DNA of 64,000 nt, from the NCBI RefSeq assembly GCF_009909185.1, contig NZ_JAAAMV010000027.1, forward strand, positions 1-64,000, read 5' to 3'. Both the position numbers and the translations under genes were made by a program. Shown one piece after another: positions 19,601 through 28,615 of this stretch (position 1 is its first letter; every line of letters begins with the position of its first letter). Source of the DNA: Paenibacillus glycinis (GTDB lineage Bacteria; Bacillota; Bacilli; Paenibacillales; Paenibacillaceae). The notes under the pieces are model-generated. The model worked only from the letters and a program-made list of their open reading frames with translations. It searched no databases and was not told the DNA's origin.

Positions 19601-22336
19601 ACGTTCGAAGGCTACTACGGCGATAATGCGAAGCTGGCTGCGGGTTACGCGGTCAATTCGGGCGGCGGTCCGATCACGCTGTCCTTGGATGCCGAGCATA
19701 AGAGCGAAGGCGAACATGGGATGAAGCTGGCCTACGATCTGACGAGCAAAGGATTCGGCGGCGCGACGAAGACGCTTGGCGGCATCGATTGGACCGGCAA
19801 TAACGGCATTCAGCTGTGGATGGAGCCGGACGGGCAGCAGAGAGGCTTGACGGTGCAAGTGAAGGAGACCAGCGGCGAGTATTGGGAGGCGAAGGTCGCG
19901 ACTTCCGGCTCGGCTGCGCAGACCGTCGGCGTTCCGTTCCATGTGTTCGCGATGCCAAGCTGGAGCGGCAAGGATAACGGGAAGCTCGATATCGGCTCGA
20001 TCGCGGAATTTTCCGTTTATGTGGACCGCGGAGCGGGAGAAGCCGGCACGGGCGCGATTTATCTGGACGATATCAAGGCCGCGAAGCTGAAGGATATCGA
20101 TACGTTCGAATATTATCAAGGCAGCTCCGCGCTTGCCGGGGCGGCTTACGCGCGCAATACGAGCGGCGACATGATCGCGGCTTCCCTGGACTCGGCGTGG
20201 AAGAAGAACGGGCGCTATGCCTTGAAGCTGGACTATACCTTAACCGATGCCGTCGGGTATGCGGGCGTAAACAAAGCGCTTGGCGCGATGAATTGGTCGG
20301 AAGGCGGCAATGCCGTTCGATTTTGGATGCTTCCTGACGGAGCAAGCCACGGGTTGACCTTCCAATTCAAAGAGACCGACGGCGATATTTGGGAAGCGCA
20401 GGTAAGCATGGCAGGTACGGAAGAACAGCTCGTGACCATTCCGCTGGCCGGATTAACCCGTACGGCATGGTCTGCGGGGGATGGCGCCATGGACGTATCG
20501 AGCGTGGCGGAATATTCGATTTATGTGAATAAAGGCGGCGGCGCTGCCGGATCGTATTCGGTCAGCCTGGACGACGTCGGACTGACGACCATTCCGGTGA
20601 TCGACAACTTCGATTATTATGACGGCCGGGAGTTAGTTGCCTTGCAGGCGTATACGCGCAATCCGTGGGGCGGCAGCCTGACGATGACGCCGGATGCCGA
20701 GCATAAGGAAAGCGGGCGGTTCGGCCTGAAGTATGAATACGCGTATCCGGATACCGCAACCAACTTTGCGGGCGCCACTAAGCTGCTCGGCCGGTCCGAC
20801 TGGAGCGGGGAGGACGGCATCCGGTTCTGGTATGCGCCGGACGGTTCCGGCCGCAAGCTCGTCGTGCAATTCAAGGAGTCGGACGGCGAGACTTGGGAGT
20901 ATTACTCGACGCTGTCCGGCACGGAGGCGAAAGTGCTGAAGATGCCGTTTGATCAATTCGTGCATGCGCCATGGAATACGGCAGGCAACGGCACGATGGA
21001 TCTGAACGCGATATCGGAATTCTCGCTTTACGTGAATCAAGGCGACGGTACCGTCGGCAGCGGTATCCTTTACTTTGACTCCATTGGTCTCTATCAGGGA
21101 GATACCGATCCTACGGACCCGACAGACCCGACAGACCCGACAGACCCGACAGACCCGACAGATCCGACCGGTCCAAGCGGACCGTCTAATCCGGGAACGC
21201 CCCAAGATAAGACGGTCTGGGAAGTGACGGCCGACCAGCTCAAGCCTGCGGGGCAAGGTCCGGTTCTGTTGAACGCTCCGTCCGGCGTAACCACGCTGAA
21301 GCTGCCGCTGCAGGCTGGCGAGTTGCTTGAGAAAAATAATCTGCGGATTAAGATTGGCGATGCCGTTCTTACGGTTGGAAGCGATGCGCTGCGCGCCGCT
21401 TCTCGATTGTCCGCCGGGAGCGGGCAGGGATCGGGAGGATACCTGTATATCTCCTTGATTGCAAGCGGCCCGGCACCGACTCCTTCGACAACGAACGAGG
21501 AGTGGAAGACGGCTGGAACGGTTTACGATATCCAGCTTGGCGTATGGACGGCAGCGGGCAGCAAACAGCCTTTGGCGAAGTGGGCATACCCTGTTCTGCT
21601 GGAGCTCCCATTACGTGAAGATTTGAACCCGAAACTGGCCGGCATTTATTTCGGCGGCGAGAATGGTGGTTGGACTTACGGCGGCGGCCGCACGGATAAG
21701 GAAGAAACGGTCATTCGGACGTTCATCACGCAACCCGGCAGCTATGCGGTGCTGACGAGAGAGCAGCATTTTGCCGATGTGCCGGCTGGTTCATGGGCAA
21801 GCGACGCCATTCGGCAGCTTGCAGCCAAGCAGATAATTAACGGTACGGATGCGGAGCATTTTGCGCCGAACCGATCGATTACGCGCGGAGAATTCGCTGT
21901 GATGTTGGTTAAGGCGCTGGAGCTTCCGACGACGGAGAATCGGCCATTCACGGATGTGCGGCCCAATGCTTATTATGCGGGGGCGGTCGCCGCAGCCGCG
22001 AAGGCCGGCTTGATTCATGGACGCGGCGCGGATACGTTTGCGCCAGCCGACAAGATCAGCCGGGAAGAGATGGCGGTTCTGCTCGTAAGGGCTTACGAGC
22101 TGAAGTTTGGGACAGTTGGCGGAGCCGGCGAACGCCGATATAATGACAACGCCGCGATTTCCGACTGGGCGCTGGAGGCGGTTAACCAAGCTTATGCCTC
22201 CGGACTCATGAACGGTACCGGCAACGGCAACTTCGCTCCGGATAAGGAAGTTACCCGGGCGGAAGCGGCAGCAGCCCTGGCTCGATTGCTTGATGGACTG
22301 CTGCAATGGAATATTCCTTTACAAGAATATTCCTGA
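16634..22336 (+). CDS. Giant SLH-anchored GH5-like mannanase with four CBM11-like modules
   Basis: A 1900-residue surface enzyme with AAGGAG before the ATG. Signal peptide to about residue 32 (SSVHA-EE). GH5-like catalytic domain about 45-390, acid/base Glu227 in AWETGNELVP and nucleophile Glu305 in FIVGEFGFK. Then an FN3 domain (about 400-485), two beta-sandwich modules that may be discoidin- or CBM-like (about 490-640 and 650-810), four tandem CBM11-like modules (about 815-1490; repeats begin DDFEGY, DTFEGY, DTFEYY, DNFDYY), a seven-fold TDP linker, a further domain (about 1530-1700), and three SLH repeats (about 1705-1890) that bind cell-wall pyruvylated polymer. The core resembles the released enzyme at 6792-9575. 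It ends the transporter operon and likely feeds it at the cell surface. Confidence 0.88.
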   Translation: MLIRKKMLSLGLAVLVAASVAMPGMRSSSVHAEESGEPIAAESASPFITRSGDKLMDGDREFRFISANVPTLSMVEDVYWRTPTAWEQEDAFKTLVQMGGTVTRPYVLSVRKADDPADMVRHVMGIGSDDKPMFNEEAFVAYDKMIQLAGQYGIRLVLPFVDQYQWQGGISEYAGFRGKSKDAFWTDPQLIADFKSVIAYTLNRVNTFTGVAYKDDPTILAWETGNELVPQSSTWTHDIAAYIKSLDGHHLVLDGKYGIDDASLTDDAIDIVSNHYYPDHYPSYASQVNVDKNKAAGKKPFIVGEFGFKPTNELGAFLDNAIENGTSGAMIWSLRYHSRDGGFYPHTESTFNGVFYGAYRWPGFPSGDGFDETNMLHTLRDKAFAIRGIGEPPALQQPEAPVMRPVDSVSTISWLGSVGASAYRVERSEQPDGGWTVVDENAYDAVPTESQLLDDTTAVTGRSYYYRVTAKNSAGESVPSAVVGPVVAKHVIQDEMRNFGKLYSHTSDLEFESRDPGSYGGDVSRIKALASDNPQSVQYAIPLHEDGTPAKVLSVRAEGYVASGSRDQDFSLSASADGSAFEPVDAEVSESGSSWIRRAYTTGGLAEGAKVLKIDYPAASAAGQLGKVVIEYEHDGSALTFPDSVQQGGITDGILSDDLNSFLKMDSHSANLGFSSDTPDYFGGDAKRLSRTSNEHEWFTYKADGDMNYFKFYEYARQNPADYVLPDFKFYTSANGTDYTEFTKAVKTSKLGEGYWAKTDYIAYRLPAGTRYVKFEFPVVPDSHGDQRWNPQVGSLQIGVGGAKLDPPADVAKSAVIDDFEGYTGSSNALRAAYKANPDGSPVTLTLDTEGKVNGAYAMKLVTDLGKGWGGMEKELAGADWSGNSGIQLWVNPGGKEVGLTLQLTEGMATQSEVWKSDTRIGGNEPVLVQLPFRDFYIPDWWKSSHAGQGNGTVDLGGPASFGLYFDGPAGDTTLVVDDIKLYRSPTIDTFEGYYGDNAKLAAGYAVNSGGGPITLSLDAEHKSEGEHGMKLAYDLTSKGFGGATKTLGGIDWTGNNGIQLWMEPDGQQRGLTVQVKETSGEYWEAKVATSGSAAQTVGVPFHVFAMPSWSGKDNGKLDIGSIAEFSVYVDRGAGEAGTGAIYLDDIKAAKLKDIDTFEYYQGSSALAGAAYARNTSGDMIAASLDSAWKKNGRYALKLDYTLTDAVGYAGVNKALGAMNWSEGGNAVRFWMLPDGASHGLTFQFKETDGDIWEAQVSMAGTEEQLVTIPLAGLTRTAWSAGDGAMDVSSVAEYSIYVNKGGGAAGSYSVSLDDVGLTTIPVIDNFDYYDGRELVALQAYTRNPWGGSLTMTPDAEHKESGRFGLKYEYAYPDTATNFAGATKLLGRSDWSGEDGIRFWYAPDGSGRKLVVQFKESDGETWEYYSTLSGTEAKVLKMPFDQFVHAPWNTAGNGTMDLNAISEFSLYVNQGDGTVGSGILYFDSIGLYQGDTDPTDPTDPTDPTDPTDPTDPTGPSGPSNPGTPQDKTVWEVTADQLKPAGQGPVLLNAPSGVTTLKLPLQAGELLEKNNLRIKIGDAVLTVGSDALRAASRLSAGSGQGSGGYLYISLIASGPAPTPSTTNEEWKTAGTVYDIQLGVWTAAGSKQPLAKWAYPVLLELPLREDLNPKLAGIYFGGENGGWTYGGGRTDKEETVIRTFITQPGSYAVLTREQHFADVPAGSWASDAIRQLAAKQIINGTDAEHFAPNRSITRGEFAVMLVKALELPTTENRPFTDVRPNAYYAGAVAAAAKAGLIHGRGADTFAPADKISREEMAVLLVRAYELKFGTVGGAGERRYNDNAAISDWALEAVNQAYASGLMNGTGNGNFAPDKEVTRAEAAAALARLLDGLLQWNIPLQEYS
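21104..21166 (+). repeat. 9-bp tandem repeat coding a TDP linker
   Basis: Seven in-frame copies of a 9-base unit (ACAGACCCG with small variants, four of them identical) encode TDP seven times. It links the last CBM-like module to the C-terminal part of the SLH-anchored enzyme. Such repeats expand and contract by slippage, so linker length may vary between strains. Confidence 0.95.
22308..22333. repeat. Inverted repeat at the end of the SLH mannanase gene
   Basis: GGAATATTC (22308-22316) and GAATATTCC (22325-22333) form a 9-bp stem with an 8-base loop, ending directly before the TGA stop. It has no following T-run, so a terminator role is uncertain; it may stabilise the 3' end of the message. 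Confidence 0.45.
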
Positions 22337-22407
22337 TGGGGTATATTTAGGTCATGCAGTTAAACAGCACGACTGCAAACATACATTCGGATGAGGTGAC
22401 CTAAGCA

Positions 22408-22824
22408 ATGGCTTACAGATCAACGCATACTTACGTAAACCTGCCAGTGAAAGATTTGAATCGTACGAAGGAATTTTTCGGCAGCATCGGCTTCGAGTTT
22501 AACGCCCAGTTCTCCGACGAAAAGGCAGCCTGTATGGTAATCAATGACAATACTTTCGTTATGCTGCTCACGGAATCGTATTTCGGATCTTTCATCAGCA
22601 AGCCGGTGGCTGATCCTTCCGTCAGCGCCGCCGGCATTATCGCACTTTCCGCCGATAGCAGGGATCATGTGAACGAACTGGCAGACAAGGCATTGGCCGC
22701 GGGAGGCAAACAGTACAAGGAAGCGCAGGATCACGGGTTCATGTATGTGAGAAGCTTCGAAGACTTGGATGGACATCTGTGGGAAATTGCTCATATGGAC
22801 ATGAGCGCCATGCCACAGGAGTAA
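22408..22824 (+). CDS. VOC-family (glyoxalase-fold) protein
   Basis: A 138-residue single protein of the vicinal oxygen chelate superfamily. It begins YRSTHTYVNLPVKDLNRTKEFFGSIGFEF, a typical first beta-alpha-beta unit, and ends with MYVRSFEDLDGHLWEIAHMD, where His and Glu are candidate metal ligands. Members range from glyoxalases and dioxygenases to antibiotic-binding proteins; the substrate cannot be told here. It is a lone gene followed by a terminator. Confidence 0.8.
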   Translation: MAYRSTHTYVNLPVKDLNRTKEFFGSIGFEFNAQFSDEKAACMVINDNTFVMLLTESYFGSFISKPVADPSVSAAGIIALSADSRDHVNELADKALAAGGKQYKEAQDHGFMYVRSFEDLDGHLWEIAHMDMSAMPQE

Positions 22825-23488
22825 GCTGTTTCAACCGAAATTCCAAGATAAAGCCATTCGTGGCGTTGCCCCAATCATTAAGTCGACAATCGAAAAAGCT
22901 AAGCTGCCAACGCGCGCCGATACGCAATCGGTGCGCGTTGGTTGTTTGGTTTGCCGTTTTGTTATGTAGGCGAGCCCAGCTAAGGATCTTCTAGCTCGCG
23001 AAAGTCCGTTCGCGGAGGGGCCTAGTCACGTTCGTCCTTTACTATAGCTCCATACAATTCCTGTATATATTTTACAAATTCACGATCAAGATTCCATGGT
23101 ACGTTGCTCCCGGAGTAATGGCCACGTTTTCCATTTATACGGCGGCAGTATGGATTCTAGCGTCACTCATCGCCTTCTACAGAATGGCGACGGGCAAATG
23201 AGGCTGGATCAAAACGGAACGCGAGGCGATATCGGCCGGCGAGATTTCCGCGTAAGGAACCTCTGGCGATCGATTGCTGAACCGGAATTCGAAAAAACCA
23301 ATAGGCCATACAAAAGCCGTCTCTCGCATGAAGCCAGTTTTTTGTATCGCTTCCCTCGGACTGGCCGATCGTCTGAAAGGTGACACTTGTCATGCCGTTT
23401 CAATGATAGATGATACTAATCCGGTAACAAGCGCTGCGGTATCCTGAGTACAGAGTCTAATCAAGAATCGCAGAGGAGGCTTTCATCC
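22825..23488. other. Intergenic region, terminator and no clear gene
   Basis: Apart from the terminator at 22907-22950 I find no convincing gene. A short frame at 23118-23201 would encode a 27-residue hydrophobic peptide (MATFSIYTAAVWILASLIAF then RMATGK), but has no ribosome binding site and may be chance or the relic of a membrane protein gene. The frame stays open for some way upstream with hydrophobic residues, which fits a decayed gene. Confidence 0.4.
22907..22950 (+). terminator. Intrinsic terminator after the VOC gene
   Basis: A 15-bp stem with one G-T pair: 22907-22921 (CCAACGCGCGCCGAT) against 22927-22941, with a 5-base loop. It is followed by TTGTTTGG and then more T-rich sequence. 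Confidence 0.75.
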
Positions 23489-24115
23489 ATGCCGCAAAAA
23501 AACACGCCCAGAGCGGCGGTCACTGGGGCGGCTGCAGGCATGCTCTTTATGGCGTTTTTCGGGATGTCGTGGGCGGGTATCGGAATCGGCGGACTGCAAG
23601 GATGGGGAGCCTCCTGGCTGTGGATCCCGTCTTTGTTGATCAGCTGCATGCTGTTGATAGGCGGGATCGCATTGATTACGCAATCCAGATCGTTGTCGAA
23701 TGCCATGACGGAGGCGGATGCTCGCTACCGGAAGCGAACGGGGAAATGGTTCGGGATTATTTTCGGCCTCGAAGGCGCGATGATCGGGATTGCCAGCGGC
23801 ATCTGCGGGGCAACCGATCATTTCGATGCCTTCTTTCCCGTCATGGCGCTTATCGTCGGCGCGCATTTCTTTCCGCTCGCGCGTCTTTTCCGGATCCGGA
23901 TTCATTACTTGGCGGGAGCGCTCCTTTGTAGCCTTGCCGGAACGATCTTGCTTACGATGCCTGCGAGAGTCGCATGGGGGGAGCATGAAATCGTGACATG
24001 GTGGGTATTCGTCGGATTTGGTTCGGCGCTGATATTATGGGTTACCGGCGCGGCGGTTTGGCTTGCGGGACGCGGGATGCTTCGTCAAGCCCGGAAAGAT
24101 GCTTCGCGCATCTAG
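23489..24115 (+). CDS. Integral membrane protein of unknown function (DUF7010-like)
   Basis: A 208-residue protein with a GAGGAGG site ahead of the ATG. About six hydrophobic helices are visible: AAAGMLFMAFFGMSWAGIGI, WLWIPSLLISCMLLIGGIAL, a pair around 85-125 (WFGIIFGLEGAMIGIASGI and FFPVMALIVGAHFFPLARLF), YLAGALLCSLAGTILLTM and WWVFVGFGSALILWVTGAAV. The HFFPLA motif and overall pattern match small conserved membrane proteins with no known function, common in Firmicutes. A terminator follows at 24214, so it is a single-gene unit. Confidence 0.7.
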   Translation: MPQKNTPRAAVTGAAAGMLFMAFFGMSWAGIGIGGLQGWGASWLWIPSLLISCMLLIGGIALITQSRSLSNAMTEADARYRKRTGKWFGIIFGLEGAMIGIASGICGATDHFDAFFPVMALIVGAHFFPLARLFRIRIHYLAGALLCSLAGTILLTMPARVAWGEHEIVTWWVFVGFGSALILWVTGAAVWLAGRGMLRQARKDASRI

Positions 24116-24435
24116 CGGAATATTGACAAGCAGGACGATTGCCGCGAAGCTTCGCTGCCTATCATCGTTGCCGATTGCCGGCCGGCATCGGGCGACAAGC
24201 GCATAGTAACGCGCAAAGCCGCGCCATTTGCGGCTTTTTGCATGTTGTTGGCCGGAACGGATCATTGCGGGAAGTCGTATTTTGCGTCATCAAGGAATAC
24301 GGCAACAGAAACCGACATTATTTTTAAAATGTCCATGCTAGAATTATGAACGGGCTCCGATTCGCCATCGTATGAAAACATAATTGATGCTTCCCTCAAT
24401 AAAGCAACATATATTTTTCAAGGGTGGAGAATATA
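24116..24435. other. Intergenic region before the KinB-like kinase
   Basis: It holds the terminator at 24214-24240 and then AT-rich sequence (about 24300-24420) likely to carry the promoter of the kinase gene. I see no consensus pair of boxes I would defend and no gene. Confidence 0.5.
24214..24240 (+). terminator. Intrinsic terminator after the membrane-protein gene
   Basis: AAAGCCGC (24215-24222) pairs with GCGGCTTT (24230-24237) with a short loop, and the right arm runs into TTTTTG. Confidence 0.85.
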
Positions 24436-25692
24436 TTGGCACAATGCTTACAGAGCATCATGGGGAATTTTGTGTTTATTTGCATGCCGTCGATTTTATA
24501 TTTCGTTTTCTGGACGAAATACGCGGAGAAAGCGGGAAAGATCCAGAACGTCGTGTTGTTCCTGTTTTTAAGCACGGCCATTATTTTGTGCTTGTCGTTT
24601 CCATACCGTTATGAAGGCGGTTACTTGTTCGATTTCAGGCTTATTCCGCTTGTGTTGGGCATTTTATACGGCGGCCCGAGGGTGGGAGCGGCGCTTCTGC
24701 TTCTATTGATGGCCTATCGCTGCATGCTCGGCGGCGAAGGCGTTTATGTCGCTTTGCTGGTTGCGGCGGGGACATACTCGACGCTTGCGGCCATCTCGAG
24801 CAAAACCCGATTGAACACCCGCGCGAAACTGTTCCAAGCCCTTTTGCTTTCTACCGCTCTGGTACCGATTTCATTGAAGGTTTTCTGGTGTATCTTGACC
24901 CATGCGACCTATGGCAGCATAATGCTTCACGTGTCATTAAGGGTGATCGAGTTCATCGGGATCTGGATAACCGTGTACCTGGTGGAATTCGTCAGCAGTT
25001 ATTTCAGAATGCAAAAGGAACTCCTGGAGATTGAAAAAATGAGGGTCATCAGTCAAATCGCCGCCAGCGTATCGCACGAGATCAGAAACCCGCTTACGAC
25101 CGTAAAGGGGTTATTGCAGCTGTTCAACGAGAGGGAACTCTCGGCGGCGAAGCGGGAAAATTTAAGCGAGCTCGCCTTGAACGAACTGAATACAGCGATT
25201 AACATCATCTCGGATTATCTGACCTTCGCCAAACCTCAAATGAAGAAAATGGCCGTTCTTGATCTGTCGACGGAGCTTCAGCAAGTCGTTAGCGTGTTGA
25301 CGCCGTATGCAAACATGCAGCAAGTAACGTTAACGGCGGTCATGGACACCGCTCATTCGATTCTCGGAGACAGCCAGCAGCTCCGGCAAAGTTTAATCAA
25401 CCTGATCAAAAACGGCATTGAAGCTTCCTCGAACGGAAGGGTGGATATCGCCGTCAAGATCATGCGGGAAACGGTGCTGATTCGCATCCAGGATACGGGC
25501 TGCGGCATGACGGCAGAGCAGATCCAACGCCTCGGCACGCCTTACTATTCAACGAAAGAGAAGGGCACGGGCCTCGGTACGATGGTAGCCTTTAGCATTA
25601 TCAGGGCCATGAACGGTTCCATTCATGTGGAGAGTCAGATCAATAAGGGGAGTTTATTCGAGATTTCGTTTCCGATCGCCGCGCGATTGTAG
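24436..25692 (+). CDS. Multi-pass sensor histidine kinase (KinB/LytS-like sensor)
   Basis: A 418-residue kinase. TTG at 24436 is chosen because AGGGTGGAG lies six bases upstream; the GTG at 24424 is inside that site. Residues about 5-190 form five or six helices with RLIPLVLGILYGGPRVGAALL, like the 5TM receptor domain of LytS and KinB. A HisKA domain has His214 in SVSHEIRNPLTTVKGLLQLF, and the ATPase domain has LINLIKNGIEASS, IQDTGCGM and GTGLGTMVAFSII. Sporulation-type phosphorelay kinases share this layout. There is no response regulator gene next to it, which fits an orphan phosphorelay kinase. Its signal is unknown. Confidence 0.82.
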   Translation: MAQCLQSIMGNFVFICMPSILYFVFWTKYAEKAGKIQNVVLFLFLSTAIILCLSFPYRYEGGYLFDFRLIPLVLGILYGGPRVGAALLLLLMAYRCMLGGEGVYVALLVAAGTYSTLAAISSKTRLNTRAKLFQALLLSTALVPISLKVFWCILTHATYGSIMLHVSLRVIEFIGIWITVYLVEFVSSYFRMQKELLEIEKMRVISQIAASVSHEIRNPLTTVKGLLQLFNERELSAAKRENLSELALNELNTAINIISDYLTFAKPQMKKMAVLDLSTELQQVVSVLTPYANMQQVTLTAVMDTAHSILGDSQQLRQSLINLIKNGIEASSNGRVDIAVKIMRETVLIRIQDTGCGMTAEQIQRLGTPYYSTKEKGTGLGTMVAFSIIRAMNGSIHVESQINKGSLFEISFPIAARL

Positions 25693-25840
25693 ATACGCGG
25701 TCGATCCGTTCAAAACGATGATGGGCGATCGCGACAACATCCGCGGTAATCGCCCGAACGCCGATCGCCGCGTACCTGAACGGATTCCCCTCATCGTCAA
25801 GCCTTCTATTATCCGATCCCGCCGAAGGAAACTTCCGTCT

Positions 25841-27828
25841 CTAAATCGTAAACCGAGAGAGAGAAGCTTCCAGCCGCCTCGACACTTCCTCGAGCTGATT
25901 GGACAGTCCGACCAGCCGCTTGCTGACCTCCAGCTGTCCGCCGCTGATCGCGGAAACCTGCTGCGTCGCGGCCAACGCTTCCTCGGACACCGCGCCGACT
26001 TGGCCGATGGTCATCGCCAGCTGCTCCTGCGACTTGTCCAATACGCCGATCGACGCCGTCATCGATTCCACATGCGCGATGAAGGCCCCCATATGGTTTT
26101 GCACGGACTCTAAGATAAGCCCGGACTCCTTCACCGAACCGAGCTGCTCCTGAAATAGCGGATAAACGTCGTCCACCGCGCTGACCGTGTCGTCGATTTC
26201 GATCCGGATCGACTCCGTAATGCGCGTGATTTTGCCGATGGACTGCCGGGACTGCTCCGCGAGGTTCTTGATTTCTCCGGCCACGACCATGAACGCCCTT
26301 CCCGCGGCGCCGGCCCGCGCAGCTTCGATGGAGGCATTGAGCGATAAAATAGTGGTGGTTTGCGTCAATTTCGCAAGCAGGTCAAGGATGGTTTTGATCG
26401 CGCTCGTGTCGTCCTTGAGCCGGTAGATTTTGTCCGCCATATGACGGGTCAGCTGCTCGGTGACCGCCGTTTTTTCCATCAGCTTTTCTCGGCCTCCATC
26501 GTCAGGTTGGCCGCGCTGCCGGCAATATGCCCGGTCGCGGCCGATATTTCCATGACGGCGCCGGCCGTGTTTGTAGACGTTTCCGTCAGCGCTTCCGCCG
26601 TTCGAAGCACGTCGTTCGCCGATATTCGCATCTGCTCGACCAAGAAGGTGATCTGAGCCATCATCTTGTTGAAGCTCTGCGCCAATTGTCCGATTTCGTC
26701 TTTCGAGCGGATCGCGGCCCGCACGCTCAAATTGCCGGCTTCGCCTTCGTTCATCAAGGTGCGCAGCCGGCCAAGCGGCGTCGCGATGATCCTGACGACG
26801 AACAAGCCGATGCCGCACGCTAGCAGCGCCGCGACCGCGGCGACCACCCAGGTAACGGCCGAAATCTTGCCCACCCCGCTTACCAGGCTTCGAAGCGGAA
26901 CCGTGCCGACGATGCGCCATCCGTTCACGGCGGACTGGTCGTAAAACGCGAGCGTCGCATCCCGGGATGCTTCGTCTCTGAGCGATCCGGTAGAATCGGC
27001 GCCAAGCTTGATCCCCGCGTCCTGTCCGATCCGCGAGGCGTCGGCCGAGTAGATGTAGCGGTTATTGGCGTCCACGATCGCCAGCTTGCTGCCGCTGCCA
27101 AGGTCGATGTCTTTGAACTACGCCGCAATGTCGCTCAGTCTGATCTCCAGCAGCAGGATGAAAACGTCCATCTGCTTGTCATTGCTGGCGAGCACGCGGG
27201 CAATGCCGACCGTCGGCCCGGCCTGCGAACTGTTGGACGCGCTTTCCGGCGTGGTGGGTTTCTCCGAAATCCAGAACGGCGCGCCCTTGGCGTCCAGCGT
27301 CGGTTGGTACCAGGGCGCGGCTTTCACGTCGCTCAGCAGGATGGAAGAGGTTCCGATGATGGAGGAAGAAGTGGCGGATATCGAATCCTCGGCGGTTGGG
27401 TTCACCGGAATCAAGAAGCTGTCCGTGATCATCGGGTTGTTCATGACGTACGTGTTCAATCTCTCGGTCAGAGTCGTGTAGACCTGCATGACCTTGTACG
27501 AGCTTTGACGGGGGATCAGCAGCGTATCCATTTGCTCCTGTAGCACTTGATAGGTCGAAAATTGATCGGTCATTTGCATGAAGGTTCCGTACAGAAGTTC
27601 CAGTTTGCCGGAAGTCTGTTGAATGGTCTGCAGGCCGGCTTGCGACACCTTGGTTTCGATGATCCCTTTGGAAATAACGGAGGAAAGCAAACCTCCGGCT
27701 ACGCAGAGCAAAATGCTGCAAAAGATAATAATGAGAAACAGCTTCATGCCAACCGATCGGGACGGGTTCAATGCGCGGGTAGAGAACGACCTCGTTTTCG
27801 TTTCGGGCAATTTGAACGGACTAGCCAT
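25841..27828 (-). pseudogene. Methyl-accepting chemotaxis protein, broken by a stop and a frameshift
   Basis: Translation from 27828 gives a TM helix (GMKLFLIIIFCSILLCVAGG), an extracellular Cache-type sensor, a second helix (SAVTWVVAAVAALLACGIGL), a HAMP domain and the start of the signalling coiled coil. An in-frame TAG (27118-27120) interrupts the sensor domain; reading through it continues sensibly with FKDIDLGSGSKLAIVDANNR. A second lesion at the T4 run 26483-26486 (AAAA on the coding strand) shifts the frame. One extra A restores MEAEKKLMEKTAVTEQ and leads into the conserved signalling tip LSLNASIEAARAGAAGRAFM. The intact ancestor would be about 660 residues. Two independent lesions favour a real pseudogene, but sequencing error at the homopolymer is possible. 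Confidence 0.85.
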
Positions 27829-28615
27829 GCTGACACCACCTTGCGAAAAGAAGAGAAGGATTTGTCGAGTCGAATTGTAGTGCCGAAGACTTCCTGACCG
27901 AGACTATCTGACTATGTGCGGAGCGGCGAATATACCAAATCTTCTCGTAATTTGTAAACGGCAATCGATTGTATGATTTACCTTTTATTTAGTATTTCTT
28001 TGAAATGCTTATGAATGTATCGATATTATCTATATAAGTAGCAACAAGATAGGCCGGTCATCCGACGGCTCATATACGAGAAAAGTGATAGTGAATAGCC
28101 AAAGAAATTGAATTCAGCCCGCCGCGCCTTCCGCGTATGATGAAGCTACTACCAATCGAAGTTCGGCAGTCCATCCATTCCCGGGACGTAAAAGCCAGGC
28201 ATTCTTGCTTTCGGCCGGGGCGTCTGCAGACTTTGGGCAAAGGAGGCGTCAATCGTTCGCGGCCGCTGCTTTCTTGCCGGACGCACAGCGTTCGGGAGAG
28301 AGGTTTTGGGGCATTTTGGAAGCGATTACATATGGTGTTGGCCGTATTTCCATGGCCCGCGACGTTCACGGCTGCAATGTTGATGTCGTCCAGGGTGAAT
28401 CGTTTCCGAATCTCGAAAGGCATTGCAAAGGAGGGCGAGGGTTAGGATCCATCTTGACGTGGGGGGTCAGCCGTCGGAAGAGGGGATACCCGGAGCGCGG
28501 TCGAAGGGCCTATCCGTCCATAGATTGGGGAGTTCTCCGGAAAGTCGAAAGAGAAATCGTTATGCACAAGCACGAATTTGCGAGAAAACACGAATTGATA
28601 ACGGGAGGATACACT
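27829..28615. other. Long intergenic region before the CE15-like gene
   Basis: About 790 bases. The first part (27900-28070) is AT-rich and holds a possible promoter (28000-28029). The rest is GC-rich but I find no convincing gene. On the minus strand a short reading ending at about 28136 (MPGFYVPGMDGLPNFDW then stop) looks like a natural protein end and may be the relic of a gene, but nothing upstream of it is coherent. If the promoter is right, the CE15 gene has a leader of nearly 600 bases. Confidence 0.4.
28000..28029 (+). promoter_or_regulatory. Possible promoter upstream of the CE15-like gene
   Basis: TTGAAA (28000-28005) and TATTAT (28024-28029) with an 18-base spacer, in an AT-rich stretch. 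It is the best promoter-like pair on the plus strand before the esterase gene, though far from it. Confidence 0.4.

Noticed and set aside
21104..21166. Short tandem repeat as a possible CRISPR
   Set aside because: Units are 9 bases, contiguous, without spacers, and translate in frame to a TDP linker.
22308..22333. Inverted repeat as terminator of the mannanase operon
   Set aside because: No T-run follows and it overlaps the coding end; recorded only as a repeat.
23118..23201. 27-residue hydrophobic peptide
   Set aside because: No ribosome binding site and no context such as an antitoxin RNA that I can see; not listed as a gene.
28070..28423. A 117-residue minus-strand open frame before the CE15-like gene
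   Set aside because: No ribosome binding site, no family resemblance, and the composition changes midway; kept only as a possible relic.
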